A stretch of 64,000 nucleotides of DNA from Faecalibacterium sp. I3-3-89 (GTDB lineage Bacteria > Bacillota > Clostridia > Oscillospirales > Ruminococcaceae): positions 2,666,001 through 2,730,000 of the forward strand of contig NZ_CP094468.1 of the NCBI RefSeq assembly GCF_023347275.1. Direction: 5' to 3'. The position numbers and the translations under genes were made by a program. The notes below the pieces were generated by a model. It was not told the DNA's origin. It searched no databases and saw nothing but the letters and a program-made list of their open reading frames with translations. Positions 1 to 8,868 of this stretch are shown piece after piece; within the stretch, counting starts at the first letter, position 1; every line of letters begins with the position of its first letter.

Positions 1-2
1 AT

Positions 3-593
3 GGCCGGGTGCTTGCCCGGGAAATGGGCGAGGTGCAGTTCACCGATTACGGACTCTCCGGCATCTGCATCATGCAGCTGTCGGGCCTGCTGGCCCCGGG
101 CCGCGGCCCGAAGCAGCCCGTCGTAGCCCTCGACCTCTTCCCCGCCCTGAGCGAAGCGGAGCTGTCCGCCCTCTTCGCCCGGCGGGCCGGGCTTCTGGGC
201 GGCGCTGCGGAGTTCTGGCTGGGGCTTCTGCCCGCAAAGCTGGGCCGCGCCCTCTGGGCCGACGCCGGGCTGCCCGAAGACGCCCGCGCCCTGCCCGCTT
301 CGGCGTGGCCGAAGCTCGCCGCCGCGGCCAAGTGCTGGCGGTTCGAGGGGCTGACCCCCTGCGGCTGGAAGCAGGCCCAGACGACCGGCGGCGGACTGCT
401 GCTGGACGAGGTGGAGGACGACTTCCAGTTCAAGGGCTGTCCGGGCCTTTACTTCGTGGGCGAGACGCTGGACTGCGCGGGCAGCTGCGGCGGCTACAAC
501 CTCCACTGGGCCTTCGGCAGCGGCATCCTCGCCGGCCGGTCGGCGGCGAAGCGCCGCCCCGCCCCTGCCCCCCGGAAAAAGAAAAAGACCTGA
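3..593 (+). CDS. HI0933/YhiN-family FAD-dependent oxidoreductase (C-terminal part)
   Basis: This is the C-terminal ~197 residues of a flavoprotein; the frame stays open to the window edge, so the true start lies upstream. The segment FTDYGLSGICIMQLSG matches the conserved centre of the HI0933-like family, and the C-terminal GLYFVGETLDCAGSCGGYN followed by a small-residue-rich stretch is the family's FAD-contacting end. The last residues are a basic tail (RKKKKT). The family is a two-dinucleotide-fold flavoprotein of unsettled substrate, often annotated aminoacetone oxidase family. It is convergent with the next gene and ends at a strong terminator. Confidence 0.85.
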   Translation, partial: GRVLAREMGEVQFTDYGLSGICIMQLSGLLAPGRGPKQPVVALDLFPALSEAELSALFARRAGLLGGAAEFWLGLLPAKLGRALWADAGLPEDARALPASAWPKLAAAAKCWRFEGLTPCGWKQAQTTGGGLLLDEVEDDFQFKGCPGLYFVGETLDCAGSCGGYNLHWAFGSGILAGRSAAKRRPAPAPRKKKKT

Positions 594-601
594 AGCAGCA
601 C

Positions 602-637
602 AAGACCCCGGAGGGCATTTCTCCGGGGTCTTGTTTT
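602..637. terminator. Bidirectional terminator
   Basis: A 12-bp perfect stem (AAGACCCCGGAG with CTCCGGGGTCTT, 7-nt loop) lies between two convergent genes. A T-rich run follows on the + side. Confidence 0.85.
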
Positions 638-642
638 CTGCG

Positions 643-2160
643 TTATTCGTTCGCCGCTTTCTCCAGCTCTGCGGCCTCGGCGGCAGCTTCCGCCTCTTCT
701 TCCTTCTGATACTCCGCAAAGGCCGACCACATCGGCTCGATGTCCTCGCCCCGGACGCGGCGGGCGAAGTAGTTCTTGGTGATGTCCACCACAGTGCCGG
801 ACAGCGCCAGCACGCCGATGAGGTTCGGGATCATCATCAGGCCGTTGAAGGTGTCGGAGAGGTCCCACGCAAGGCCCAGCTTCATGGTCGCGCCCACGAC
901 GGTCATACCCACGAAGACGACCTTATAGATGCGGCTGCCTGCCGTGCCGAAGAGGTACTCGACGGCCTTGGTGCCGTAATGACTCCAGCCGAGGGTGGTG
1001 GAGTAGGCAAACAGCAGGATGGACACCGCGATGAACTTGGGGCCGAAGCTGCCGAACGCCGCCGTGAAGGCCTGCCCCACCAGTGCATTGTCCTGCACTC
1101 CCGCAAGGACAGCGCCGCTCTCGAGGTCTACCACGCCGGTGGTCAGGATGACGAGGGCCGTCAGGGTGCAGACCACGATGGTATCGGCAAAAACCTCGAA
1201 CACGCCCCACATTCCCTGATGCACCGGTTCTTTGACGTTGGAGGCCGAGTTGACCATGACCGCAGAGCCGAGTCCGGCTTCGTTGGAGAACGCGCCCCGC
1301 TTGAAGCCCCATGTGATGGTCTGGCTGATGCCGTAGCCCAGCGCGCCGCCGCCTGCGGCGTTCAGATTGAATGCGCCCCGGAGGATCGCCGCCAGCGCCG
1401 CCGGGATATTGCCTGCGTGCATGACCACGATGATGAGCGCGCCCGCGATGTAGAACAGGGCCATCAGGGGCACCAGCTTCTCGGTGACAGCGGCCACCCG
1501 CTTGAGTCCGCCGATGACGATGAGGGCCGTGACCACCATCAGCGCAAGGCCGGTGGCAAGGTAGGGCAGATGGAACGCGGCGTTCATGTTGCCCGCGATG
1601 GAATTGATCTGGCTCATGTTGCCGATGCCGAAGGACGCAAGGATGCAGAAGCAGGCGAACAGGGCGGCCAGCACCCTGCCCACCGTCTTACAGCCGGGCT
1701 TTGCGCCCAGACCGTCCGTTAAGTAATACATCGCGCCGCCGGACCACTCGCCCTTCTCGTTCCTGCGGCGGTAGTAGACGCCCAGCACGTTCTCGGCGAA
1801 GCTGGTCATCATGCCCAGCAGCGCCATGACCCACATCCAGAAGATGGCCCCCGGGCCTCCCGAGACGATGGCCGTGGCCACGCCCACGATGTTGCCTGTG
1901 CCGATGGTGCCCGCCAGCGCCGTGCACATGCTCTGGAACTGGCTGATGGCCATGTCCTCCTTGCTGGTATGGGCGGTGACGTCCTTATTGGTAAAGATGG
2001 CGCCGATGGTGTGCCGGAGCCAGTAGCCCATCCTCCGGAACTGGAAAAAACCGGTGCGGATGCTGAGCCATAGGCCGGTGCAGAACAGCAGCGCCAAACC
2101 GAACGGCCCCCAGACGAAGCCGTTGACCACGTTGTTGATCCGCGTGACGATGTCTACCAT
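643..2160 (-). CDS. Sodium:alanine/glycine symporter (AGCS family)
   Basis: 505-residue membrane carrier of the AGCS (AlsT/DagA) family, which couples Na+ entry to uptake of alanine or glycine. Diagnostic segments are GTGNIVGVATAI and GGPGAIFWMWVMALLGM near residues 95-125 and KRGAFSNEAGLGS near residue 300, with about ten or eleven hydrophobic helices between. I chose the ATG at 2160 (MVDIVTRINN) because GGAGGAGGA lies just upstream; the longer open frame would run through the riboswitch. Length is typical of the family. A glycine riboswitch and a terminator precede it, which argues that glycine is a physiological substrate or signal. Confidence 0.92.
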   Translation of the reverse strand: MVDIVTRINNVVNGFVWGPFGLALLFCTGLWLSIRTGFFQFRRMGYWLRHTIGAIFTNKDVTAHTSKEDMAISQFQSMCTALAGTIGTGNIVGVATAIVSGGPGAIFWMWVMALLGMMTSFAENVLGVYYRRRNEKGEWSGGAMYYLTDGLGAKPGCKTVGRVLAALFACFCILASFGIGNMSQINSIAGNMNAAFHLPYLATGLALMVVTALIVIGGLKRVAAVTEKLVPLMALFYIAGALIIVVMHAGNIPAALAAILRGAFNLNAAGGGALGYGISQTITWGFKRGAFSNEAGLGSAVMVNSASNVKEPVHQGMWGVFEVFADTIVVCTLTALVILTTGVVDLESGAVLAGVQDNALVGQAFTAAFGSFGPKFIAVSILLFAYSTTLGWSHYGTKAVEYLFGTAGSRIYKVVFVGMTVVGATMKLGLAWDLSDTFNGLMMIPNLIGVLALSGTVVDITKNYFARRVRGEDIEPMWSAFAEYQKEEEAEAAAEAAELEKAANE

Positions 2161-2192
2161 AGGAATCCTCCTCCAAATATCCCAAACAAAAT

Positions 2193-2227
2193 GCGGGCAG
2201 AACCTCTTTTCCAAAGGCTCTGCCCGC
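2193..2227 (-). terminator. Leader terminator/expression platform of the glycine riboswitch
   Basis: On the minus strand the stem GCGGGCAGA/TCTGCCCGC closes a hairpin followed by ATTTTGTTT. It lies between the glycine aptamer and the symporter start, so it is the likely expression platform. Confidence 0.75.
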
Positions 2228-2279
2228 AAAAAACGCAGCGTATGACTCCGCGCAGGATATGCTTCCTGCACAAAAGACG

Positions 2280-2365
2280 TTTGCTCTGTCCTTCTGCCTG
2301 AGAGATCGGCCCATTCGGCCTTACACCTTCGGCACCCGCTTTCTGCGGGCTTCTCCAGAGTGCGG
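2280..2365 (-). promoter_or_regulatory. Glycine riboswitch, single aptamer
   Basis: Read on the minus strand the region shows the glycine-aptamer signature in order: CTCTGGAGAAGCCC, then GTGCCGAAGGTGTAAGGCC, then CTCTCAGGCAGAAGGACAGAG. Only one full aptamer is present. A CCCGG-GCGC-like hairpin just 5' of it could be the 'ghost' partner seen in singlet glycine riboswitches that control transporters. Whether glycine turns the gene on or off cannot be told by eye. Confidence 0.88.
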
Positions 2366-2548
2366 CACACCCGGCGCACCGGGCGGCACATCTTGTGATT
2401 TCGTTCTCCCTTTATGCACAGCTGTGCACATTAGAAAAACTTTATCATATTTTCGGCTTCTTGGCAAGCCTTTCACCGCATTTTACGCTCCGGTTTCATC
2501 TTTTATTCCGAAAGGTGAATTTTATTTTGGTATGACTTTCTCTTGTCT

Positions 2549-2845
2549 TTATCGGTCGATGGGCGGCACATCGTCGGGGCTGCCCATCGCGTCCAGCCAC
2601 TCCTCAGCCTTCAGCTGGGGCGGCAGGTGGGGCACCGGCTCACCGTCCGGGTCGTCATCGGGCGGGGGCACGAGGTCTTCCGGGCCTTCCGCGCCCTCAA
2701 AGCCGTGGGCAAGGCCGTCCGGGCTGACGTCGCCGTCACGGCGGGAGGTCTCGCAGCAGTCCAGCCCCTCGTAGGCACTGGCGGGGCCGAGGTCGAGCCA
2801 GAAGTCCTCCCGCTCTTCCTTGCTGGGGGTATCATCGAATTTCAT
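2549..2845 (-). CDS. Small acidic hypothetical protein
   Basis: 98 residues starting MKFDDTPSKEEREDFWLDL, rich in D, E and P, with a low-complexity middle (PPPDDDPDGEP) and no membrane segment. The ATG at 2845 is supported by AAGGAGGGA eight bases upstream, better than the upstream in-frame start. I do not recognise a family. It is divergent from the LCP-like gene and upstream of, but not clearly co-transcribed with, the symporter. Cytosolic, probably largely disordered. Confidence 0.6.
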   Translation of the reverse strand: MKFDDTPSKEEREDFWLDLGPASAYEGLDCCETSRRDGDVSPDGLAHGFEGAEGPEDLVPPPDDDPDGEPVPHLPPQLKAEEWLDAMGSPDDVPPIDR

Positions 2846-2923
2846 AGCATTTCCCTCCTTTTCTGCATAAAGCTTCCCCCACCCGGCCATGCTTTATGCA
2901 GTTTTTTGCAGGGAGGCAGAGGA

Positions 2924-3835
2924 ATGAACGCAAAAGGTTGGAGGCCCTTCTGGGCCGCGCTGCTGGCAGGGCTGCTGGTGCTGGTACCTCTGGTGGGCGG
3001 CACCGTCCTGCTCACCCGCCGCACTCTGCGGACAAAGCTGGCCTCCCGCCCTCAGAGCGGCGTGGCCATCCGACAGCCCAAGGAGGAAAACCGCCTGAGC
3101 CTGCTGGTCTGCACCGCCCCCACCGAGACGACAGCCCCCGGCTTCCTGCTGCTCTACCTCAGCGCCAGCCAGAACTGCATCCATGCGCTGGCCCTGCCCG
3201 GGGAGCTGACCGTCCCCTTTGGGACGGACGAAGCCGCCCTCGCCGACTGCTACCGGGCGGCAGGCCCGGCCCGCTGCCGGGAAGCACTGCTCTCTGCCCT
3301 CGCCCTGCCTGAGGACACCCACTACCTCGCCCTTGCGCCCTCGGTCTTACAGGCCATCGCTGACCGGTACGGGGCGCTCCGGGTGGGCTTTTCGGGCGCG
3401 CTGACCGCCGACGAGCTGGCCCGCACCGGCTACAGCGCCAATGTGCAGGCCCTCTCGGCCCGGGAGGCGGAAGCGCTGCTCAGCGGGATGGAGGGCGTCG
3501 TCCCTCCGGCCCACAAAGCAGCCGCCCGGGCGGCGGTGTGGGACGCCTTCTTCCGGCAGGAGCTGGAGCTTCTGCCCGCCACCCTGCCCGACGCCCTGCG
3601 CACCTACAGCCCGAGCCTGCTCACCGACCTGACGGCGCAGGACCTGCTCATCTTAGAGGATACGCTGGAATTTCTCGCCGACCGCACAGCCTCCGTCCAT
3701 GCGGGGGCGCTGCCCGGGGATTGGGATGCCGACGCCGGGCGTTACACCCTTACCGAGGACTCCCGCGCCGCCGTGCAGGCCCTCTTCAACGTCTCTCCCA
3801 CCGACGGGCAGCTCTCGTCCGCCAGCGAGCCATAG
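2924..3835 (+). CDS. Membrane-anchored LytR/CpsA/Psr-like protein (divergent)
   Basis: 303 residues. An N-terminal membrane anchor (residues ~6-32, WAALLAGLLVLVPLVGGTVL) is followed by an extracytoplasmic domain. The pattern ENRLSLLVCTAPT..LLLYLSASQNCIHALALPGEL resembles the start of LCP domains (a strand, then a conserved 'SIPRDT'-like strand), but the catalytic Arg/Asp motifs are not convincing, so enzymatic cell-wall ligation is uncertain. The ATG at 2924 has GGGAGGCAGAGG upstream. The last 94 bases overlap the 3' end of the convergent MocR gene. Confidence 0.5.
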   Translation: MNAKGWRPFWAALLAGLLVLVPLVGGTVLLTRRTLRTKLASRPQSGVAIRQPKEENRLSLLVCTAPTETTAPGFLLLYLSASQNCIHALALPGELTVPFGTDEAALADCYRAAGPARCREALLSALALPEDTHYLALAPSVLQAIADRYGALRVGFSGALTADELARTGYSANVQALSAREAEALLSGMEGVVPPAHKAAARAAVWDAFFRQELELLPATLPDALRTYSPSLLTDLTAQDLLILEDTLEFLADRTASVHAGALPGDWDADAGRYTLTEDSRAAVQALFNVSPTDGQLSSASEP

Positions 3836-5172
3836 CCCAGCACCAGCGTGCCGACCGGAGCGGCTCCGCCGCCGGTGAGGTCGTAATCGCTCAGGAGGCT
3901 GAGCCGGACGCCCTCGGCCTCGGCAGCGGCCCGGAGGGCGTCATCCGGGGGCGGGTCCCGCAGCTCGGCCAGCAGATGCAGGCCGGTGTGCAGCCCCATC
4001 AGATGCAGCTCCTCGGGCGCGAAGGCCTCCTGCAGCGCCGCCGTCAGGGCGTCCCGCCGGGCCTTATAGGCCACCCGCTCCCGGGCCAAGTGGCGGGTGA
4101 AGTAGCCTCCGGTGATGAAGCGGGCCAGCGTCTGCTGCTCGAAGCGGCTCACGGTGCCGGAGTAGAGCCGATACTTCGCGTGCCACGCGGGCAGAAGCTG
4201 CTCGGGCAGCACCATGTAGGCGATGCGGATACTGGGCGCGAGGCTGCGGGAGCAGGTGGAGAGGTAGACCACCGGCCCGTCGGCCCCGGCCATCCCCTGC
4301 AGGCTGGGCAGCGGGCGGGTGTCGAAGCGGAACTCGGAGTCGTAGTCGTCCTCGATGATATACCGCCGGCCCGGGCAGCGGGCAGCCCAGTGGAGCAGCT
4401 CGGCCCTGCGTCCGGCCGGCATGGTGACGCCTGTGGGGAACTGATGGCTGGGGGTGACGTAGCAGACCGCCGCGCCGGAGTCCGACAGCGCCCGGATGGA
4501 AAGTCCATCCTCGTCCACCGGCAGGCAGCAGCAGGCCACGCCGTTGTTTTCCAGCACCTGCTTTGCGCGGGGGTAGCCGGGATTCTCCACCGCCGCCGGC
4601 CCGGGCAGAAGCGGGGCCAGCAGCCCCAGCAGGTACTCAAGGCCCGCTCCCACGACGATCTGGTGCGCACCGCACCGGACGCCCCGGTACTCTTCGAGGT
4701 AGCCCGCCAGCGCCTGCCGCAGCGCAAGGTCACCCTGCGCATCGCCGTGGGTCAGCAGCTCGGGCGACGAATACAGCAGCTCCTTTTGCAGCCGCGCCCA
4801 CGTCCGGAAGGGGAACAGCCCCGGGTCCACGCCCCGGGTGGAGAGGTCATAGCGGATGGGCCGCTGTTTCGGTACAGCCTCAGCCTTCGGCGGCGCGGCG
4901 GGCGCGGCGCTCTCGGGCAGAGCCAGATACTCCTGTACATAAAAGCCGCTCCGCTCCCGCGCCTCCAGATAGCCCTCCGCTGCCAGCATCTGATAGGCCG
5001 CGTCCACCGTGTTCACCGAGACGGAAAGCTCTGCCGCCAGACGCCGCTTGCCGGGCATCCGCGTCCCCGCCGGGACAGCTCCCGTCCGCATCTCGGCGGC
5101 GAGGCTGCGGTAGAGCTGCTCATAAAGCGGCACATCGGATGCCGCGTCCAGCGCTGTCGTCAAATGGACCAT
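3742..5172 (-). CDS. MocR/PdxR-family regulator with Arg in place of the PLP lysine
   Basis: 476 residues: an N-terminal GntR-type winged helix (DVPLYEQLYRSLAAEM, SVNTVDAAYQMLAAEGYL) joined to a fold-type I aminotransferase domain, the MocR plan. Cofactor-site landmarks are present: PSHQFPTGVTMP, IIEDDYDSEFRF and SIRIAYMVLP. The residue that should form the Schiff base with PLP is changed: STCSRSLAPS has Arg309 (codon at 4246-4248) where GabR-type proteins have Ser-Lys. The start at 5172 has AGGAGGGG upstream. It is divergent from the ECF transporter gene and probably controls it; family members sense PLP or amino compounds. Confidence 0.9.
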   Translation of the reverse strand: MVHLTTALDAASDVPLYEQLYRSLAAEMRTGAVPAGTRMPGKRRLAAELSVSVNTVDAAYQMLAAEGYLEARERSGFYVQEYLALPESAAPAAPPKAEAVPKQRPIRYDLSTRGVDPGLFPFRTWARLQKELLYSSPELLTHGDAQGDLALRQALAGYLEEYRGVRCGAHQIVVGAGLEYLLGLLAPLLPGPAAVENPGYPRAKQVLENNGVACCCLPVDEDGLSIRALSDSGAAVCYVTPSHQFPTGVTMPAGRRAELLHWAARCPGRRYIIEDDYDSEFRFDTRPLPSLQGMAGADGPVVYLSTCSRSLAPSIRIAYMVLPEQLLPAWHAKYRLYSGTVSRFEQQTLARFITGGYFTRHLARERVAYKARRDALTAALQEAFAPEELHLMGLHTGLHLLAELRDPPPDDALRAAAEAEGVRLSLLSDYDLTGGGAAPVGTLVLGYGSLADESCPSVGETLKRACTAARESSVRV

Positions 5173-5201
5173 AAAAAGCCCCTCCTTTTCAGCCAGTGTG
5201 C

Positions 5202-5264
5202 CAAACTGACCCCATAAAAAATCTTTGTTCTGGGTATTTGCACGGGGCCAGTTTTGCGTATAAT
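5202..5264 (+). promoter_or_regulatory. Divergent promoter with inverted-repeat operator
   Basis: A -35 TTTGCA (5237-5242) and -10 TATAAT (5259-5264) spaced 16 bp drive the ECF gene. An inverted repeat, CAAACTGACCCC (5202-5213) and GGGGCCAGTTTTG (5244-5256), has one arm lying between the -35 and -10. This is a plausible MocR operator acting by promoter occlusion. Confidence 0.5.
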
Positions 5265-5336
5265 AGGAGCATACCCGCAAGAACCAAAAAAGTCAATCGG
5301 TTTTGTGGGTTTTTCGTAAAATGGGAGGGAAAAATC

Positions 5337-6002
5337 ATGTCTACCACCGCAATGTGGCTGCTTCTGGCAGTCGTTGTCATCGTGATCGTCTTTGCAAGTG
5401 TGCTCTACAAGCGCACCTTCACCGTCCACGAGCTGGCGCTCACCGGCGTCATGGCCGCTCTGAGCCTCGTGGCCTACTTATTCTTCCGGGTGCCCTTCTA
5501 CGGCGGCTCCTCGTTCCATCTGGGCAATACCTTCACGGCCCTGACCGCCCTGCTGCTGGACGGCGTATCCGGCGGTCTGGCCGGTGCCATCGGTCTGGCT
5601 CTGGCCGACATCCTCGCCGGCGACCCGGGCTATGCCGTCACCACCTTCATCCTGAAGTTCCTCATCGGCATCACCTGCGGCGCAGTGGCCCACAAGGTCT
5701 TCAAGCTCCGCGAGCTGGATAAGCACACCCCCGGCTATCTCGTCAAAGTGACCGCCGCCGCTGCCTCCGGCCTGCTGCTGAACGTCTTTACCGACCCGTT
5801 CCTCGGCTACTTCCGCAATGTATATATCTTCGGTCAGGATTACACCATCGCCAAGGCCCTGACCAAGATCACCGGCGGCGTCACCTTTGTCAACAGCGTG
5901 GCCTCCACCGTCTGCGTCGTTCTCCTCTATCTGGCCCTGCGCCCGGCGCTGGAGCGTGCGAACCTTCTGCCCAAGGCTGAGAAGAAGGCGGAAAACAAGT
6001 AA
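5337..6002 (+). CDS. ECF transporter substrate-binding (S) subunit
   Basis: 221-residue polytopic membrane protein. After one N-terminal hydrophobic helix, the segments VHELALTGVMAALSLVAYLF, SSFHLGNTFTALTALLLDG and SGGLAGAIGLALADILAG follow the S-component plan of energy-coupling-factor vitamin transporters. The A and T subunits are not in the window, so it probably shares a group-II energy module. The start at 5337 has GGGAGGG upstream. The divergent MocR/PdxR-type regulator suggests vitamin B6 or a related amine as substrate; this is inferred from context only. Confidence 0.8.
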   Translation: MSTTAMWLLLAVVVIVIVFASVLYKRTFTVHELALTGVMAALSLVAYLFFRVPFYGGSSFHLGNTFTALTALLLDGVSGGLAGAIGLALADILAGDPGYAVTTFILKFLIGITCGAVAHKVFKLRELDKHTPGYLVKVTAAAASGLLLNVFTDPFLGYFRNVYIFGQDYTIAKALTKITGGVTFVNSVASTVCVVLLYLALRPALERANLLPKAEKKAENK

Positions 6003-6037
6003 CCAACTCCATCCCTGTCTGATGTACTCATAAAGCG

Positions 6038-6073
6038 AAAAAGGCATCTGCCCCTGCGGACAGATGCCTTTTT
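6038..6073. terminator. Bidirectional terminator
   Basis: A 13-bp stem AAAAAGGCATCTG / CAGATGCCTTTTT with a 10-nt loop lies between convergent genes. Confidence 0.9.
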
Positions 6074-6076
6074 CGT

Positions 6077-6916
6077 TTATTTCTTTTCAAATACGAGGAA
6101 CCGGAACGAGATGTCGGTGGTCAGCTCCGGCAGCGCCGCGAGGCGGGCTGCACCGTCCCGGGGCGTTTTCCAGTAGTAGGGCGTCATGGCGAAGAGGGCT
6201 TCCAGCTGCCCGGCCGGCACCGTGATGCGGCCGGACACTTCCCGCTCCCCGACGGCCTCAAAGCCCGGATATTCCACTTCCTGCACCGGATTTTTGTAGG
6301 GCTTTTCGTAGAGGACGGCCTTCATCTGGAAGAGGTGCTCCGGGCCGGGCACGGCATAGATGAGCCGCCCGCCCGGGCGCAGCACCCGGAGGAACTCCTC
6401 CTGCGCGAAGGGCGAAAAGCAGTTGAGCAGAACATCGGCCCATCCCGTGCGCACCGGCTGATGGAAGCTGGACGCCACGGCGTACCGGGCCGAGGGCAGG
6501 GCCTTTGCGGCCAGACGCACTGCAGGCTTTGCGATGTCGAAGCCTGCCAGCTCCAGCGGACGGCCTGCCTCCCCGAACTGCCGGGCGATGCAGCGGTCAT
6601 ACCAGCCCTCGCCGCAGCCCGCGTCCAGCAGGCGGAGCGGCCCGTTTGCGGCGGGCTGGCCATACATAAGGCACAGCTCCCCCAGCGCCTGCCCGAAGAT
6701 GCCATAGTAGCCCGCGCTCAGGAACGCGCGGCGGGCGGCTACCATCTCTTTGCTGTCGCCGGGGGCTTTCGTGCGGGTGTTCTGCACCGGAAGCAGATGC
6801 CAGTAGCCCTCTTTTGCCCGGTCGAAGCTGTGGCCGGAGGGGCATTTCAGCGCATTCTCCCCGGCAAGCGGTGCGCCGCACAGCGGGCAGCACCACGGAG
6901 CGAATCCCTCTGCCAT
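6077..6916 (-). CDS. rlmA: RlmA-type 23S rRNA (guanine-N1)-methyltransferase
   Basis: 279 residues. The N-terminal zinc site CPLCGAPL...CPSGHSFDRAKEGYWHLLP is characteristic of RlmA/RrmA, followed by a Rossmann SAM-binding loop LLDAGCGEGWYD near residue 95. Members methylate N1 of a guanine (G745 or G748) in helix 35 of 23S rRNA; which one cannot be told here. Its ATG overlaps the stop of the DEAD-helicase gene (TGATG), so translation is coupled and both genes fall in one operon with a shared RNA theme. Confidence 0.85.
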   Translation of the reverse strand: MAEGFAPWCCPLCGAPLAGENALKCPSGHSFDRAKEGYWHLLPVQNTRTKAPGDSKEMVAARRAFLSAGYYGIFGQALGELCLMYGQPAANGPLRLLDAGCGEGWYDRCIARQFGEAGRPLELAGFDIAKPAVRLAAKALPSARYAVASSFHQPVRTGWADVLLNCFSPFAQEEFLRVLRPGGRLIYAVPGPEHLFQMKAVLYEKPYKNPVQEVEYPGFEAVGEREVSGRITVPAGQLEALFAMTPYYWKTPRDGAARLAALPELTTDISFRFLVFEKK

Positions 6917-8856
6917 CACACTTCCTCGCTGTGGTCCTCGATGGGGGCCGTCGCGCCGCCGTGGGCGTTCATATACTCCTCAAAGCTGGTGAACTTCTGC
7001 TGCGGCGGGCGGCGGCTGATGAGCATAAGGCCCGGGTCTTCGTCTTTTCCCGGCGCGTTGCTGCGGCTGCGGCCGTTGTTCCGGCCGGGCTGCTCGGCTC
7101 TGGGGGCGCGGGGCGCACGGCCTGCGCTGCCCTGCTCGCTGCGGTCATTGCGGCGGCTGTTCCGGCCCTCGCTGCGGGCATTGTTCTGCTGGGCAGGCTG
7201 GGCCGGGCGGGCGTTCCGCTCATTGCGGGGGCTGCGGCCTGCGCCATTGCGGCCATTGTTCTCGCCGCGCGGGGCGGGCTGGCGGCTCTGCATCGCGGTG
7301 GGGATGCTCTGGGCCGGGGCAGCGGGCGCGGCGGCGTTCTTTTTGGCGGAGCGGAGGGGGGTCGCCTCCGGAGCGCTCACAAAGTGGGGGTCGAATTTCG
7401 GCTGGGCGTTGCTGCCGCGGCCTGTGCCCTGTGCAGGGGCGTTGCCCTCGCGGCGGGGCCGGTTGTTATTGTTACGGCGGTTGTTGTCGCGTCCGCCGGG
7501 AGTGCGCTTGTTGTTCTCATCCATGAGCTGTTCCTCTTTTGCTTCGATTTTGGGAGCTTTCTGCTTTTTTGCCGCAGAAAGCTTGGCCGCGCCCTTTTTT
7601 TCAGGTGCAGCGGGCTTGGCGGCGGCTGCCGCCTTGGGGGCCTCGGCCTGCTCCGGGGCAGGCTGGTCGGCCTTGGGCTTGCGGCCCCGCACCGGCGGGG
7701 CGGCTTTTACGGGGGCGGGCACGCCGTCCCACGGATGGCCGGACACCACCGGGATCTTCCGGCGGTTGAGCTTCTCGATCCCGGCCAGATACTCCATCTC
7801 CTCGGGGGCACAGAAGCTCACAGCCGTGCCGTCTGCGCCTGCGCGGGCGGTGCGGCCGATGCGGTGGACGTAGGTCTCCGGCACCTCGGGCAGGTCGTAG
7901 TTGAACACATGAGAAAGCTCGCTGATGTCGATGCCCCGGGCGGCAATGTCCGTGGCCACCAGCACCTTGGTCTTGCCCTCCTTGAAGCCCTCCAGCGCGG
8001 CCACACGGGCGCTCTGGCTCTTGTTGCCGTGGATGGCGGCGGCGGTGATGCCCTGCTTGGTGAGGTCGCGGGCGATCTTATCTGCGCCGTGCTTGGTGCG
8101 GCTGAACACCAGCGCGTTCTGCACCGGCGGCTCCAGATTCTTGATGAGCCAAGGGAGCAGGAGCTTCTTGTTGCCCTTCTCGACGAAATACAGGCTCTGG
8201 TCGATCCGCTCCACTGTGCTGGACACGGGATCCACCTTGACGAAGGCGGGGTCGTGGAGGATGCCTGCGGCCAGCTGCTCGATCTCTTTGGGCATCGTGG
8301 CGCTGAACATCAGGTTCTGGCGCTTTGCGGGCAGCTTTGCGATGACCTTCTTCACGTCGTGCACAAAGCCCATGTCCAGCATCCGGTCGGCCTCATCCAG
8401 CACGAAGATCTCGATGTCGGCAAGGTCGATATAGCCCTGCCCGATGAGGTCGTTCAGCCGACCCGGGCAGGCGATGAGGATGTCTACGCCCTTCTTGATG
8501 GCTTCCACCTGCGGGGTCTGGCCCACGCCGCCGAAAATGACGGTGCTGCGCAGCTTGAGATACTTTCCATAGGCGGCGAAGCTCTCGCCGATCTGAAGCG
8601 CAAGCTCCCGGGTCGGGGTGAGGATGAGGGCGCGGATCGCGCCCTTTTTGCGGGGAGCTGCCCCGCTCAGGCGGTCGAGCATGGGCAGCGCAAAGGCAGC
8701 GGTCTTGCCAGTGCCGGTCTGGGCGCAGCCCATCAGGTCCCGCCCTTCCAGCACCGGCGGGATGGCCGAGGCCTGAATGGGCGAGGGGGTCTCATAGCCC
8801 GCCTCGCTTACAGCTTTGAGCAGGGGGGCGGACAGATTCAGTTCATTAAAAGTCAT
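6916..8856 (-). CDS. DEAD-box ATP-dependent RNA helicase with long disordered tail
   Basis: 646 residues. The core (residues 1-~370) has the Q motif ([13 protein letters not shown]), motif [22 protein letters not shown] and motif [12 protein letters not shown]. The remaining ~270 residues are low complexity: an Ala/Pro/Lys-rich stretch, then Arg/Asn/Gly-rich repeats ([18 protein letters not shown]) likely to bind RNA and favour condensates. It resembles RhlE/CshA-type helicases used in ribosome assembly and cold adaptation. RBS AAGGAG before 8856. It lies directly upstream of rlmA with overlap. Confidence 0.93.
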   Translation of the reverse strand: MTFNELNLSAPLLKAVSEAGYETPSPIQASAIPPVLEGRDLMGCAQTGTGKTAAFALPMLDRLSGAAPRKKGAIRALILTPTRELALQIGESFAAYGKYLKLRSTVIFGGVGQTPQVEAIKKGVDILIACPGRLNDLIGQGYIDLADIEIFVLDEADRMLDMGFVHDVKKVIAKLPAKRQNLMFSATMPKEIEQLAAGILHDPAFVKVDPVSSTVERIDQSLYFVEKGNKKLLLPWLIKNLEPPVQNALVFSRTKHGADKIARDLTKQGITAAAIHGNKSQSARVAALEGFKEGKTKVLVATDIAARGIDISELSHVFNYDLPEVPETYVHRIGRTARAGADGTAVSFCAPEEMEYLAGIEKLNRRKIPVVSGHPWDGVPAPVKAAPPVRGRKPKADQPAPEQAEAPKAAAAAKPAAPEKKGAAKLSAAKKQKAPKIEAKEEQLMDENNKRTPGGRDNNRRNNNNRPRREGNAPAQGTGRGSNAQPKFDPHFVSAPEATPLRSAKKNAAAPAAPAQSIPTAMQSRQPAPRGENNGRNGAGRSPRNERNARPAQPAQQNNARSEGRNSRRNDRSEQGSAGRAPRAPRAEQPGRNNGRSRSNAPGKDEDPGLMLISRRPPQQKFTSFEEYMNAHGGATAPIEDHSEEV

Positions 8857-8868
8857 GGTACTCCTTGG

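Noticed and set aside
3538-5217. 559-codon + strand frame antisense to the MocR gene
   Set aside because: No recognisable family; it mirrors a gene with clear motifs on the other strand.
5160-5429. ORF crossing the MocR/ECF intergenic region on the minus strand
   Set aside because: It overlaps the divergent promoters and the MocR start and has no RBS.
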